Source: a virus. From it: a stretch of DNA of 64,000 bases. Shown in pieces: positions 24,363-34,747 of the stretch. Below the pieces are notes generated by a model. It worked only from the letters and a program-made list of their open reading frames with translations. It was not told the DNA's origin and ran no database searches. The DNA is taken from the IMG/VR virus record IMGVR_UViG_3300031851_000017, positions 1 to 64,000 of that record; one strand, written 5' to 3'. Positions within the stretch are counted from its first letter, which is position 1. Every line of letters starts with the position of its first letter. The translations under genes and the position numbers were made by a program.

Positions 24363-27300
24363 TTATACATCCTTTTCGCTCTTGTAGGTCTTTAATGTTG
24401 TTGACCCTGCTCCAAATCCTAATATAGTTGTAAAACCTAACGGATTAGAGAATCCTAAATTACCTGTTGATGAAACTATTTTGTATTCTATTGTGCCGTT
24501 TTTGACTAAAAATGAATCAAAAACAGTTTTACCTACCACACTTTGTATAGAATTTTTACCAAATAAAACCGAAGAATTAGAAGTTTGTTTATTAGTCAAT
24601 TCACTCAACCTTTCTGCTATTGTTTTATTGAAAGTTCCAACTGTTATTGAAGAAATACCATCTAATATATTTTCTATTTCAAACACTTGATATTCATTTT
24701 TTGGTATGTTATGATTTGGAAAATCAAGAATTAGAATATCTCCGGCTTCCATCAATTCTAATCCTTCTTTTTGTATTTTTAATTTTATTTTTCTTATATC
24801 TGCGTTATGTATTTGTAATAATTGTTGAGATTTTATTTTCGCATCTAATATAGTTTTAATTGACGAATCAACATGGCGTATAGTCCTATTTCTACTATTT
24901 CTATCGTCTATTGGTATTTCTGATTCTGCTTTGACTCCATCACCAATGACAATTATTTTATTTGCTTTATCAAAGAGAGATTTATTGCTTTCAACAGATA
25001 TTAGATTATGACCTGTTTTATAACTAATTGAATATCTTCTAAGGCCATGTGTATCTTCTATATCCTTTGCTACAAGTTCGTTATTAGTTATTTTAAAATC
25101 TAATCCTTTTTTACTCGCTAATAAATTAATAGCGTCAAAGGCGTTAGTATCATTAAAATTTATATTAGAAACATGAGTTTTTCTTTCTCTTTTTATTATT
25201 TCATCAAAAGGTAGTGGGTCAAAAATCATATTATTAAAAGTGATAGTAGTAGAACTAACAGAAGTAACTTCGCCAATTAAATAACCCTTCTGAGTGTATA
25301 AAACATCTCCCGCAACAACATTAATTGGACTATCTACTGTTGTCAATACACTAGAAGTAACGACATTTTGATTATTAGCATTGTGAGTAATTTTAGATAC
25401 TAATACATTATTTACTATTTCAGCATCTACTACATTCGAGGTATAATTTCTAAAACTCTTTTCATAGTCAAAATCTAACCCTACTTCATTAGCAATGTTT
25501 TCTATTTCGTTTTCAATAATTCCACCGATACTAAATGTAGTGCCAATATAACATTTAGAAGGTTTAAATGATAATTTTCTTGGAACATTTATATCTAAAA
25601 TTTCTCCAAAAGAAACACAACCATCTCCATTTAACGTTCCATTATAATCAAATCTTAATTTTTGTCCTGTTCCTGTGCCAACATATGAAACTGATAAAGA
25701 CTTACTTTGAGAATTAAGTCCATCTGTAATATAACATTTCATCTCATCACCATTAGTAAATAAACTAGAACTTATTGTTGATAAGTCTCTCCTATCCAAG
25801 TAATTATTTCCTGTAATATCTTCATCTATATTTAATAACATATACATAGAATAAATTCCTTCCGAATATTGATTTTTTATACTTGTATCTCCTGTTAAGA
25901 AATTAGAAATAATCTTATTATATTGCAGACCTTTATCTTGCATAACATTGATTTCAAAATAATTTGGCGTATCTTCAAATACTGTATCCGATATTCTCAT
26001 CAACCTAAAATAATTTCCATGTTCAGAAATATCAATAGATTTATCAAATGTTAATTTATGAGTATCGTATGTTCCTGTTTCATCAACTTCATGTGTTAAT
26101 ATTTTACCAATATAAACAGGTGTTCCTTTTTCTGTAACGTCTCCTAACATTAAAACTTCAGTTCCTATTGGTAGCACCAATGGAATATTAATTGTTAATG
26201 TATTAGTGCTAGTGTTATTAGCCGACCATGTAAAAGATGTTCCTAGTATAGAACCTGTTCCAGTTGCAGGGAGACTTGAACTATCTTCTAAAATTATGTA
26301 ATGTGTGTTACCAACCGTAGAACCCGCCCCACCTATCTTATGTCTTGTTGTATTATTAGGTAAAGATTGATTATCTATAAGTTTACTACTTACAATATAA
26401 AACCCTTCTAAATTAGGCACAAAATTTAACCAATGGTGTGTGGAAGAAGTGTTCATAATGAATGTTTTTTCAGTTCCCATAGCAACATCAGAAGTAATAT
26501 TAAATTGTGGTTTGATAAACATCTGTGCTGAATATAATTCTCCGTCATTTTTAGAATTATATGGTAGGGGGCTACCGTCCACATAAACAGCATTATCTGC
26601 TAGATGATGATTAGTTTTTCTGTCGGTAGTCGGGGTATGGCCTTCCCTGTAAGAAAAAGGATAGGACGCTGTTTTTGTTCCAATAAACGATAAATTATTA
26701 CTAGTTCCCGCATAATTACTTCCTTTTATATTCATAATATTACTTGTATGTTGGTCTAAACTTAACCTTCCCGCAACTGTGCTTGCTAAGTTAGTAAACG
26801 AGTCAGATTTTAATGGACTACTAGTAAATTCCATTGTAGTATCGCTACCTTCTCTTGAACTTGTCATATCTTTAAAAATAGCAGTGCAGTTTTCATAAAT
26901 ATCACTACTAGGCCAAGCAATATTGTAAGGTCTTTGGTTTATAGTTTGGCCTGTATGATTATCTAAATGGGGCTTACATAAGGCAGAAAGAACCTTAGAA
27001 ATATGATATTTTTGAAAAGTTAAATTATTATTATTATCATTAGTAGCCCCCGCAATACGCTCCAAGTGAAACGCTGAATTAATAAAATAATCAGTACCCG
27101 AAACATTAGATTCAGATACATTACTTATTAGAGGTAATAAAATATTAGGAGGATTGTATTCATTTGAATTTCCACTTAATAGTGAAAAATTAAAATATGG
27201 ACTCTCAAAACTAGGAGATGTCATATATATTCTAGACAAAACTAACTGAGGAATAACCGTATTATTAGCCGCTATATTATCCTTTGTCAATAAATCCATT

Positions 27301-30300
27301 TTATTTCCTATTTGAGAATACAAATCATAATCGTCATAATCAGTCTGTCCGACACTAGGATTCCACCACTTTCTATATATTGGAATATTTATTCTAGGGG
27401 AAGCATTCAAACTATAAGCAGATTCAGCATCTACCGAATTAAAATGCCAATCAAATGTTGCTTCTACTAGTCTAATTACTCCCCATCTTTTAATTTGTGT
27501 AGGATTATCTAAAGAAGATTTAGATATTTCACTTATCTCATAGTTTTCATCTTCTCTTTTAGTAGAAAAAGTTTGACCGTTATAATCGTGATTAGTTTTA
27601 GTTTTACTTAAACCATTAATACCTTCAAACATAACACCAAAATTTTCTATTTTATTTGAATCCGAAAAACCCAAATTGTTAAATCGTAATTTTGAAAACG
27701 GGAATAAATCACCCGTAGCATAGAAAGAATACGGTCTTGCCCTCCAATCATTGTTAACCAATTTTTTAATATTAGCAGTTGAAACTGTTTCATCAATATT
27801 AATTGTGTTATCGGCTCTTTTATACCAAGCAACTCCAATTTGAGAGTCCACGTTTTCGTTAAGACTTGTTGTTTTATTTGTATTTAAATCTCTTACTCCG
27901 TCTGCGAAAAGCATTACACCCGATGTATAACCTTTAATCTTAAATTCTCTATTACTATCGTTATAAACAGGGTCTCCGTTAACATAATCATTAGGCGTTA
28001 TTGTGCTATTATCAAATTGTTGTAAATCTGTATATCTTATTGTATGTTCGGGGGCATAATAATGCTGAAATTGTTTTTTTAATTTATGTATAAAACCACC
28101 CAACGGCATATTACTATTTAAGAAATATAAATTGTTATGGTCGTCAGGAGTATCGTTGGCGACTGAAAGAAAACGTGAATCATAAGTATTTCTATCTTGC
28201 ACACCCAATACAACAGGAAAGTTAGGAGCAATTTGAACTACATTTTTAGTATCGCTTACCTCATTTATGTTAACTACGTGAAACATTTCACTAGATAAAA
28301 TATCTTTATTTGTAAGAGTTCTACTAGTTTCTTTTTCTTTTCCTATTCTTAATAAATATCTACTAGAAGTAGTTGCAATATTAGTATTTGTAGAGCCGCC
28401 ATTAAGACGATATTTATTTATTTTACTAGGATTAATAATATCAAATCCAAAACTATCGTTATTTTGAAAATCCCCTTCATTAGAAGAAAGACTCAAGTTA
28501 TGATATGAAAATTTATTAGTCGCGGCATTATATGTATAATTAATTCCTTTATTAAAAATTAAGCCTTTTTCTGATACACTAGAAAAATCTGTTGTTCTTT
28601 CTTCTTCTAGTATGTTGGTAGAAATTGCCTTTACTCCTGAAATAAATCTAGAAGCCTCGTTTAGAGGATTATAATAATACACATTAGAACCACTAGTAAT
28701 ATTAGTATATGTGTTATCTTTTAATGTAATAGTAGTAATTGAATTAGATACTGAATGACTGTTATATTCTCCAATTAATTCAAAAAAAGAATTAAAGAAT
28801 AATGTATATTTTGTAAATGTTTGAGAACCATTAACCAATATTTGATTAGACTCTCCCTTATTTACAGTAGTTGATGAAGTGTAATAATTGTTCAAATCAT
28901 CTAAATGTGGGTTTAATGTAGAATATACTATATCATCACTAAAATTTAAATTTTTATTTACCGTATTAGACAACAGTCTAGCCATTTCATCTCTTCCTGA
29001 AATAGTATAAGTCATCATTCCATTTTCATTTTTAGATTCTATATCTTCTACATTGCCGTTAAATATTTCTTGATTAATAGTAAAACTTCCATTGTAGTAA
29101 TACATTCTAGATATAGGAGTTTTTTGATAATATTGCTTTGAGACATCTAAAACAGTAAGATATTTATGCACTCTATCTCCATAATTAATCCTAATATCAT
29201 GTCCTCTTCTATTAGTTATAGATATTCTAGCATTATACAATTTTGTATTTTCTATTTCTATTGTTTTATCCTCTAAAGTTAATCTATTATTCTGGTCGTT
29301 TCTTATCTTTGTATCTGCTAAAAACTCAACATTTAATTTATTATTAGAATAAGGAACTATGTAACACTCAGCATTTGTTACTATTTTAACACTATTACTT
29401 CCACTTAGCCCCCCAACTACTTTAACAAAAGTATTACTATCAACAGTTTTTATTGCATCTAAATAAATTTTTTGAGTATTAGTTGAATAATTTCTAGTGC
29501 TGACACTAGAAACTACATAATTATAACCTTCAACTTCTATAATAGTTCCATCTGTTAAAACTGAATTGTAGTCATATTCACCTGTTAAATTATTTATATT
29601 TAAAACATTAGTCTCGAATGCAGTAGAAGTAACAGTATGTTCTATTTTTTTAAGTTTCATATTATCTGAGAATAACCCATTTCTAACTACCATTTTAGAA
29701 CTCTCTTTGACTTTCAAATGCTGAGTTCCACTATTATCTAAACTCACAACAGTAGCCATTTTACTCATTTTATTTTTAGGATTATTTACTATTGTATCTA
29801 ATGTCGTGGGAACTTTGTCATTTTTCAAGGAAGCAGATTTAAAATTAATATAAGTTGTAACTCCCTTTAAATTGCTACTTTTGTCCCAAACATTTCCGGT
29901 GGAAGAATACTCATCGGTTGTGCTTCTTCTCATTAAAGGAAATGCGGTGTGCCAAAAAATAGGGTTGAAATTATTGTCATCTTCATCATCAACTAATATA
30001 TTATCTACAAGTATTGCATCTAATATACCCCTTCCCATGTTTTGTATTGTGCTGTCATATTTTTTCTCTGTTTTGAAAACTATGTTTTGTATCGTTTGGC
30101 CTATTTTTAGATTAGCATCTGTTGATTCTTGTATTGCTATTCTAGCAAAATCTAATCTAGCGTGATATACTCTACTTTCAATTGCTGCTAAGTTATCTCC
30201 CAAAGATTCTACGTTACCAATATATGTTCCACTAGAATTAAACAATGACATTCCTTCTGTCAACTTATCCCAATTTGCTTTCTTGGCCGTAGAAAACTCA

Positions 30301-31175
30301 ATTTGTGGATTACTATTTCCCAATTGATAAATAGAGTGTTCATCTATAACACTAGTAGAAATTGTAGATAAAGTACTTTCCCAAACTCTATGCGAAGTAA
30401 CAGTATATTTTGTATTATAATCTAATTGGTTTTTTTCTTGTAATCTATCATTGTAAAAATAAAATGTAGGAGTGTTTACATTGCAAACCTTATCATACTT
30501 ATCAGTAGTCGCTAAGGCATCACCTCTCAATCCATAAGACACCGCGACTAAATCAGTATCAACTTCGCCCGTTTTAGCCGCCCCTTTGTATATTTCAAAT
30601 GTAGTTCCTTCGGGAATTTCACCATTGTATTTAGGGCTAAATTCTATACCATCACCGAACTCATCAAATGAAACAATTCTTTTTATTTTAGCAAAATGCG
30701 CTCTAACATTGTCTTGACTAGACCCCGAACCATCTTCTTTATCAACAACATTATAGTTTAACATAACAAAATAATCATAATTATCTATATCAATTCCTTT
30801 TCTATCAGCAGGGGTATTACTAAAATCATATGTAACCTTTATGTTAGTATTTCCATCAGGAAATAATTTATCATATATTTTAATTTTAAACGAAGGAGTA
30901 TTTTCTTTATTCGTTCCTGACATTATTGCAGTTTGTATCGTGCCTTCTTTTCTAGGTGCAGTTCTTATTTCAGTATGTATTATTGAACTTGAAGGTGCGG
31001 ATGAAGATAAATAATTAGTTTCGTCTTCTAAACCTACTGTATATAATGTAGGATTTACTGAAACATTTTTGAATGCTTTTTCTTTAGCGTTAGAGCCATT
31101 TTTATCTGTATAAGTAGCAGTAACATCAGATTCACTCACACCCGTATTCAAAGGAAATAACATTCTTCCTGTCAT
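24363..31175 (-). CDS. Very large tail hub / tail-tip protein (2,270 aa)
   Basis: Located between a lectin-like protein and the fibre. The last 300 residues include N-K-I-I-V-I-G-D-G-V-K-A-E-S-E, A-K-I-K-S-Q-Q-L-L-Q-I-H-N-A-D and E-A-G-D-I-L-I-L-D-F-P-N-H-N-I, the layout of phage tail hub proteins of the gp27 / prophage tail type. The preceding about 1,900 residues are Asn/Ser/Thr-rich beta domains probably decorating the tip. The N-terminus (M-T-G-R-M-L-F-P-L-N-T-G) has a GGTGAG ribosome site. It should cap the tail tube and carry the fibres. No lysozyme or peptidase motif was recognised. Confidence 0.72.
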   Translation of the reverse strand: MTGRMLFPLNTGVSESDVTATYTDKNGSNAKEKAFKNVSVNPTLYTVGLEDETNYLSSSAPSSSIIHTEIRTAPRKEGTIQTAIMSGTNKENTPSFKIKIYDKLFPDGNTNIKVTYDFSNTPADRKGIDIDNYDYFVMLNYNVVDKEDGSGSSQDNVRAHFAKIKRIVSFDEFGDGIEFSPKYNGEIPEGTTFEIYKGAAKTGEVDTDLVAVSYGLRGDALATTDKYDKVCNVNTPTFYFYNDRLQEKNQLDYNTKYTVTSHRVWESTLSTISTSVIDEHSIYQLGNSNPQIEFSTAKKANWDKLTEGMSLFNSSGTYIGNVESLGDNLAAIESRVYHARLDFARIAIQESTDANLKIGQTIQNIVFKTEKKYDSTIQNMGRGILDAILVDNILVDDEDDNNFNPIFWHTAFPLMRRSTTDEYSSTGNVWDKSSNLKGVTTYINFKSASLKNDKVPTTLDTIVNNPKNKMSKMATVVSLDNSGTQHLKVKESSKMVVRNGLFSDNMKLKKIEHTVTSTAFETNVLNINNLTGEYDYNSVLTDGTIIEVEGYNYVVSSVSTRNYSTNTQKIYLDAIKTVDSNTFVKVVGGLSGSNSVKIVTNAECYIVPYSNNKLNVEFLADTKIRNDQNNRLTLEDKTIEIENTKLYNARISITNRRGHDIRINYGDRVHKYLTVLDVSKQYYQKTPISRMYYYNGSFTINQEIFNGNVEDIESKNENGMMTYTISGRDEMARLLSNTVNKNLNFSDDIVYSTLNPHLDDLNNYYTSSTTVNKGESNQILVNGSQTFTKYTLFFNSFFELIGEYNSHSVSNSITTITLKDNTYTNITSGSNVYYYNPLNEASRFISGVKAISTNILEEERTTDFSSVSEKGLIFNKGINYTYNAATNKFSYHNLSLSSNEGDFQNNDSFGFDIINPSKINKYRLNGGSTNTNIATTSSRYLLRIGKEKETSRTLTNKDILSSEMFHVVNINEVSDTKNVVQIAPNFPVVLGVQDRNTYDSRFLSVANDTPDDHNNLYFLNSNMPLGGFIHKLKKQFQHYYAPEHTIRYTDLQQFDNSTITPNDYVNGDPVYNDSNREFKIKGYTSGVMLFADGVRDLNTNKTTSLNENVDSQIGVAWYKRADNTINIDETVSTANIKKLVNNDWRARPYSFYATGDLFPFSKLRFNNLGFSDSNKIENFGVMFEGINGLSKTKTNHDYNGQTFSTKREDENYEISEISKSSLDNPTQIKRWGVIRLVEATFDWHFNSVDAESAYSLNASPRINIPIYRKWWNPSVGQTDYDDYDLYSQIGNKMDLLTKDNIAANNTVIPQLVLSRIYMTSPSFESPYFNFSLLSGNSNEYNPPNILLPLISNVSESNVSGTDYFINSAFHLERIAGATNDNNNNLTFQKYHISKVLSALCKPHLDNHTGQTINQRPYNIAWPSSDIYENCTAIFKDMTSSREGSDTTMEFTSSPLKSDSFTNLASTVAGRLSLDQHTSNIMNIKGSNYAGTSNNLSFIGTKTASYPFSYREGHTPTTDRKTNHHLADNAVYVDGSPLPYNSKNDGELYSAQMFIKPQFNITSDVAMGTEKTFIMNTSSTHHWLNFVPNLEGFYIVSSKLIDNQSLPNNTTRHKIGGAGSTVGNTHYIILEDSSSLPATGTGSILGTSFTWSANNTSTNTLTINIPLVLPIGTEVLMLGDVTEKGTPVYIGKILTHEVDETGTYDTHKLTFDKSIDISEHGNYFRLMRISDTVFEDTPNYFEINVMQDKGLQYNKIISNFLTGDTSIKNQYSEGIYSMYMLLNIDEDITGNNYLDRRDLSTISSSLFTNGDEMKCYITDGLNSQSKSLSVSYVGTGTGQKLRFDYNGTLNGDGCVSFGEILDINVPRKLSFKPSKCYIGTTFSIGGIIENEIENIANEVGLDFDYEKSFRNYTSNVVDAEIVNNVLVSKITHNANNQNVVTSSVLTTVDSPINVVAGDVLYTQKGYLIGEVTSVSSTTITFNNMIFDPLPFDEIIKRERKTHVSNINFNDTNAFDAINLLASKKGLDFKITNNELVAKDIEDTHGLRRYSISYKTGHNLISVESNKSLFDKANKIIVIGDGVKAESEIPIDDRNSRNRTIRHVDSSIKTILDAKIKSQQLLQIHNADIRKIKLKIQKEGLELMEAGDILILDFPNHNIPKNEYQVFEIENILDGISSITVGTFNKTIAERLSELTNKQTSNSSVLFGKNSIQSVVGKTVFDSFLVKNGTIEYKIVSSTGNLGFSNPLGFTTILGFGAGSTTLKTYKSEKDV

Positions 31176-32273
31176 TTACTCACCAAACGTATAATAAAAT
31201 AAAATGTTACTGTAACTAGGTGTTAAAGTATTGATTGTTAAACTCGGTTCTTTCCCTTTGTGCATTGAGATTTCAAAAAGTTCTCCCATAAATTGTTCAC
31301 TAGTAAGAGTTCCTTTACCTATTCTAGATTCGCCATTATTTGTAGTTGAATCAAACTCAAAGGTAGGAACTGTAAGAGTTTGAGTTTTGATAGATTGATT
31401 ATTAACATACAATTCTATTTGCCCGTTCTTTCTATACGAACAAGAAACTTTGTAAACTTCTTCCAAATACAATGCTTCTCTAGGCTGAGAAATATAAATT
31501 AAACCTCCCGATAAGTAGGAAGAAATGCTAAGTGTAGTATTTGTGCCGCTTTTACTAATCACTTTTCCTAAACTAACTCCACTACTACTAAATATTTCAG
31601 TTCCTCCACTATTATGTGCGCCTAATTTAGCCATTTTATCAGAAGCACTACTACCAAAAGTTAGCGTAGCACCCGCGCCTCCACTTCCATTTGAAATAGT
31701 AGCATCGGAAGCCAGTTCTGTAAGACTAGTATTGTTTTTTTGATAATAACCGTTTTCATCATAATAACCATGTAAGGTATTTACAGAAGTTATAATAGGA
31801 TTATCGCTAGAAATAGTAGTAGTTAAACCGGAAGTATTTGTAAAATCAACACACAGTTTATATTCAGCAGGTTGATTATAATTAGTAGTTGTAGTATTCT
31901 GTAAATAAAACTTAAAATTGTTATTATAAAATAACATCATTTTGTGAGATAACCTACTTGTTACATGATTTGTGTAATCCCCTGTTCCAAAATATCTAGA
32001 ACTTTGGTAATCATCAAAAGTAGAAGAATAAGAATCTCTAGGACTAGGAGGTGTTCTCGTAGAAGTTTTTGTATCTACATCAGCAGAACCATGTCCGTTT
32101 CCATTAACGTCATATGGCGTTATAATTGCTTCAATGGTAAAGTTATCAGTATGATTCCAAAAGTTGCCTTTAGAAGCGGCTGTACCTACTGTATCGGCAT
32201 CTAATTTTAAATAGCCATCACACATAACAGGAAAGACTAATGCTTTAGAATCTCCAATATATACGTTAGCCAT
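31176..32273 (-). CDS. Tail protein with concanavalin/LamG-like domain
   Basis: 365 residues. The pattern N-F-T-I-E-A-I-I-T-P-Y-D near the start, Y-K-V-S-C-S-Y-R-K-N-G-Q-I-E-L-Y-V-N-N-Q-S-I in the second half and a final S-N-I-L-F-Y-Y-T-F-G-E fit a LamG/concanavalin beta sandwich, commonly sugar-binding. The middle is Ser/Thr-rich. Encoded directly upstream of the giant hub, with GAGGTGA as ribosome site. Possibly recognises surface glycans of the archaeal host. Confidence 0.6.
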   Translation of the reverse strand: MANVYIGDSKALVFPVMCDGYLKLDADTVGTAASKGNFWNHTDNFTIEAIITPYDVNGNGHGSADVDTKTSTRTPPSPRDSYSSTFDDYQSSRYFGTGDYTNHVTSRLSHKMMLFYNNNFKFYLQNTTTTNYNQPAEYKLCVDFTNTSGLTTTISSDNPIITSVNTLHGYYDENGYYQKNNTSLTELASDATISNGSGGAGATLTFGSSASDKMAKLGAHNSGGTEIFSSSGVSLGKVISKSGTNTTLSISSYLSGGLIYISQPREALYLEEVYKVSCSYRKNGQIELYVNNQSIKTQTLTVPTFEFDSTTNNGESRIGKGTLTSEQFMGELFEISMHKGKEPSLTINTLTPSYSNILFYYTFGE

Positions 32274-32284
32274 TTTTCTTCACC

Positions 32285-33022
32285 TCAATCAAAGAAATTG
32301 TCGCCTATCACTTTTGCTTCTTCAAAGTCTAATTGATATCCAATCGTAGGAAACTCACTAGCAATAATATTAGTAGTAAAGGAACGCATAAATCCTTCAA
32401 CACCAATATGATTATTATTTAATGATATATTATCAAAAATGTTAGATTGACTACTCATAGTATTGCCTGTACCAAATGTGAAGGAATTATCAAATGCTCG
32501 ATTTTTCCAAGAAAAAGGAATTAAGGGTACTTTGTCTATACTTAGAACTCTCATTTCTGCGGCTGTAACTGTATTTCCGTCTTTATCCTTTGTTCTTTGG
32601 TCGAAAGCATTGTTTACTTTACTAGGATAAAAGAATAATATTTTACTTATATTTTGGTCGTCCTGTAAAGAACTAGAATCAGCGTAAGAATGTATTAGTT
32701 GCATTAGTTCAAATGATGTCATAACAACATCTCTTTCATTATCCGAACCTTGTTCTGATTGTTTGATAATATTTTGTTCGGTTAATCTGCCCGTTATATT
32801 AATTGTCTTACTAGCGAGACCCATATCAAAAGCAAGATTTAGTGATTCTCCCGTTATCGCCCCTGCTAATGGAACAGGAACGTTAGGTACACTTTTACCT
32901 GTTGAAATATTTACAGTTTCAACGTGTAATGGTATTCTATTTTTAATAGCACTACCCGAACCTATATCATTTCTTCTAGATAATTCTAACATTACCATAT
33001 TATTCGGATTTAAAACACTCAA
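32285..33022 (-). CDS. Distal tail / minor tail protein (245 aa)
   Basis: Follows the tape measure gene, where distal tail proteins lie in siphovirus-type gene orders. The protein is mixed alpha/beta (I-P-L-H-V-E-T-V-N-I-S-T-G; I-L-F-F-Y-P-S-K-V-N-N). No family motif seen. The start is TTG 33022, overlapping the tape measure stop as TTGA with GAGTGAG upstream; ATG 32998 is a weaker alternative because nothing resembling a ribosome site precedes it. Confidence 0.6.
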   Translation of the reverse strand: MSVLNPNNMVMLELSRRNDIGSGSAIKNRIPLHVETVNISTGKSVPNVPVPLAGAITGESLNLAFDMGLASKTINITGRLTEQNIIKQSEQGSDNERDVVMTSFELMQLIHSYADSSSLQDDQNISKILFFYPSKVNNAFDQRTKDKDGNTVTAAEMRVLSIDKVPLIPFSWKNRAFDNSFTFGTGNTMSSQSNIFDNISLNNNHIGVEGFMRSFTTNIIASEFPTIGYQLDFEEAKVIGDNFFD

Positions 33023-34533
33023 AAGAAACTCACTCCATTATTTGACCTCATCATTTTAAGTTTAATTTCCTTACCTATTTTATTTGCTATGTCTCTTATT
33101 TCTGCATCCGATGCACCAACTCGACCACTAACATGAATGTGTATTGTATTGCCTCCCGAACTTCCCATTCTTTGACTATCTGCATTAGAATGAACTCTAG
33201 AACCTCTAGGTAAGGATACTAATTCCGGCCCTTTTTCTCCTACTAACTGCATATTAGAATTTACTATTCCTCCTGTTGAAAGCCCCACCATCTTCTTCAC
33301 AACTGCGGCCACTACACCCGCAATAGCGGCGATTATTAAAACAGGTAAACTGATAAGTGTGCTACCTAATAATGCCATTATTCCCACAACTACCGCAACT
33401 AATTGCACTACATCTAATACCATTGTAGCAAAGCCCTTCAAACTTAAAAACCCATCTTTTAATCTTTCCCAAATTAACTTTAATGTCCCTCCTATTACTA
33501 CGGTTATGGCAGTTCCTATTGCCGTTAAAGCAAGTAATACTACACCACCAAAAACCTGTAATAATCCCCATAATAATAAAATTATATCTCCATTTTCTAA
33601 AGCATATTTAATATCCGCAATACCATTAGAAATAATTCCCATAGTATATGCTATAATAGTCATAGCGACTTCAAATATTTCTCCTAACCACTCCATAGTT
33701 GTCGCGAATGGTTCTTTGAAACCTTCAAATACATTTTTTAATAATACTAAACCTACTAATATTGCCGCTAAACCTAACATGAACTTAGCAAAAAACACCA
33801 ATCCTGTTTTTATAAACTTACCAAAATTAAGCCATGTTTGTATTTTAAATACTTTTTTAATTTGACCCACATATTCACTCGCAATTAATTGTTTTTGCAA
33901 TAATTTAACTCTAATATTATCAAACCTACTACCTGTTGTTCCGATAGAACTACCTGCCGCTTGTCTTTCTCTTAATTCATCTTGTAGTCGTCTTTTTCTG
34001 TTTGTTCTTTTGTCAATTGCTTTTTGTTCTGTTGTTGTTTGTTGATGTAATTCCCTAAAAATTTCTTTTACTGCCTGTATCATTTCTATTTCATCTTCAA
34101 TAGTTTGAATACCATCCTTACCAAAAAGAGAAAATTCTGTTCCCTTAAACTCTGAAAGGTTTTCTTCTAGTAAAAATATTAAATTCGATATATTATCTAC
34201 ATCTTTTAGTGCATCTTTATCAAATATTCCTTTAATTGGTTCTAATCTTTGCGAGGCTTCCATTGCTTCTGTTGCACCTTTTACCGCAAGTTGAAGTTGT
34301 TTCATTGATGGCACAGTTTTTTTTGTTATCTCGTTAGCCACATGAATAATTCCTCTTAATGTATTTTGTAACTCCCAAAATGCACCTGTTCCTGAAGTAA
34401 ATCTACTTAGTATAGTCCAGTATGAACTATATCTTAGTTTCTTTGTTACGTCATAAAGTTTAGTTGTATCAGAAGTTATTTTTCTTGTTGCATCTGCAAA
34501 ACTCAACATATCTTTGGTAGCATTATCAACCAT
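33019..34533 (-). CDS. Tail tape measure protein (short, 504 aa)
   Basis: The N-terminal half is helical coiled-coil. The middle (about 235-420) has several long hydrophobic helices (F-A-K-F-M-L-G-L-A-A-I-L-V-G-L-V-L-L). The C-terminus has the hallmark V-G-E-K-G-P-E-L-V-S-L-P-R-G-S-R-V of tape measure proteins. It sits right after the frameshifted assembly chaperones, as in lambda. By the usual 1.5 angstrom per residue, the tail would be roughly 75 nm, short for a siphovirus. The ribosome site is AGTGAT. Confidence 0.88.
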   Translation of the reverse strand: MVDNATKDMLSFADATRKITSDTTKLYDVTKKLRYSSYWTILSRFTSGTGAFWELQNTLRGIIHVANEITKKTVPSMKQLQLAVKGATEAMEASQRLEPIKGIFDKDALKDVDNISNLIFLLEENLSEFKGTEFSLFGKDGIQTIEDEIEMIQAVKEIFRELHQQTTTEQKAIDKRTNRKRRLQDELRERQAAGSSIGTTGSRFDNIRVKLLQKQLIASEYVGQIKKVFKIQTWLNFGKFIKTGLVFFAKFMLGLAAILVGLVLLKNVFEGFKEPFATTMEWLGEIFEVAMTIIAYTMGIISNGIADIKYALENGDIILLLWGLLQVFGGVVLLALTAIGTAITVVIGGTLKLIWERLKDGFLSLKGFATMVLDVVQLVAVVVGIMALLGSTLISLPVLIIAAIAGVVAAVVKKMVGLSTGGIVNSNMQLVGEKGPELVSLPRGSRVHSNADSQRMGSSGGNTIHIHVSGRVGASDAEIRDIANKIGKEIKLKMMRSNNGVSFF

Positions 34534-34537
34534 ATTA

Positions 34538-34747
34538 TCACTTCTTATTCATTTTATCCATTTCTTCTGACTCTATCTTTTTAAATTCACCATGAACTTC
34601 TAGCATTTGTTTTATGAGAATAGCGGGGGTATTGTAAGCCTCTAAAGGACTAGTTCCGAAAGTGGTTGAATATGTATATATCATTATCCGTGATGCAATA
34701 TGCGGCGGCACATTACCGCCTTTTAATGCTCTACGAACTAACTTTCG
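34538..34747 (-). CDS. Tail assembly chaperone, T-like extension made by -1 frameshift
   Basis: An open frame of 69 codons in the -1 frame relative to the upstream chaperone gene. It has no suitable start or ribosome site of its own: the first in-frame ATG is about 24 codons in. Read through the GGGAAAC slip, it continues R-K-L-V-R-R-A-L-K-G-G-N-V-P-P-H-I-A-S-R and ends E-E-M-D-K-M-N-K-K just before the tape measure ATG. The fusion product would be 190 residues, analogous to lambda gpGT, which binds the tape measure during tail assembly. The architecture supports this strongly. Confidence 0.8.
   Translation of the reverse strand, partial: RKLVRRALKGGNVPPHIASRIMIYTYSTTFGTSPLEAYNTPAILIKQMLEVHGEFKKIESEEMDKMNKK

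Noticed and set aside
33359-33865. 168-codon + strand frame opposite the tape measure
   Set aside because: Antisense shadow of hydrophobic helices; no ribosome site; the - strand frame has clear tape measure features.
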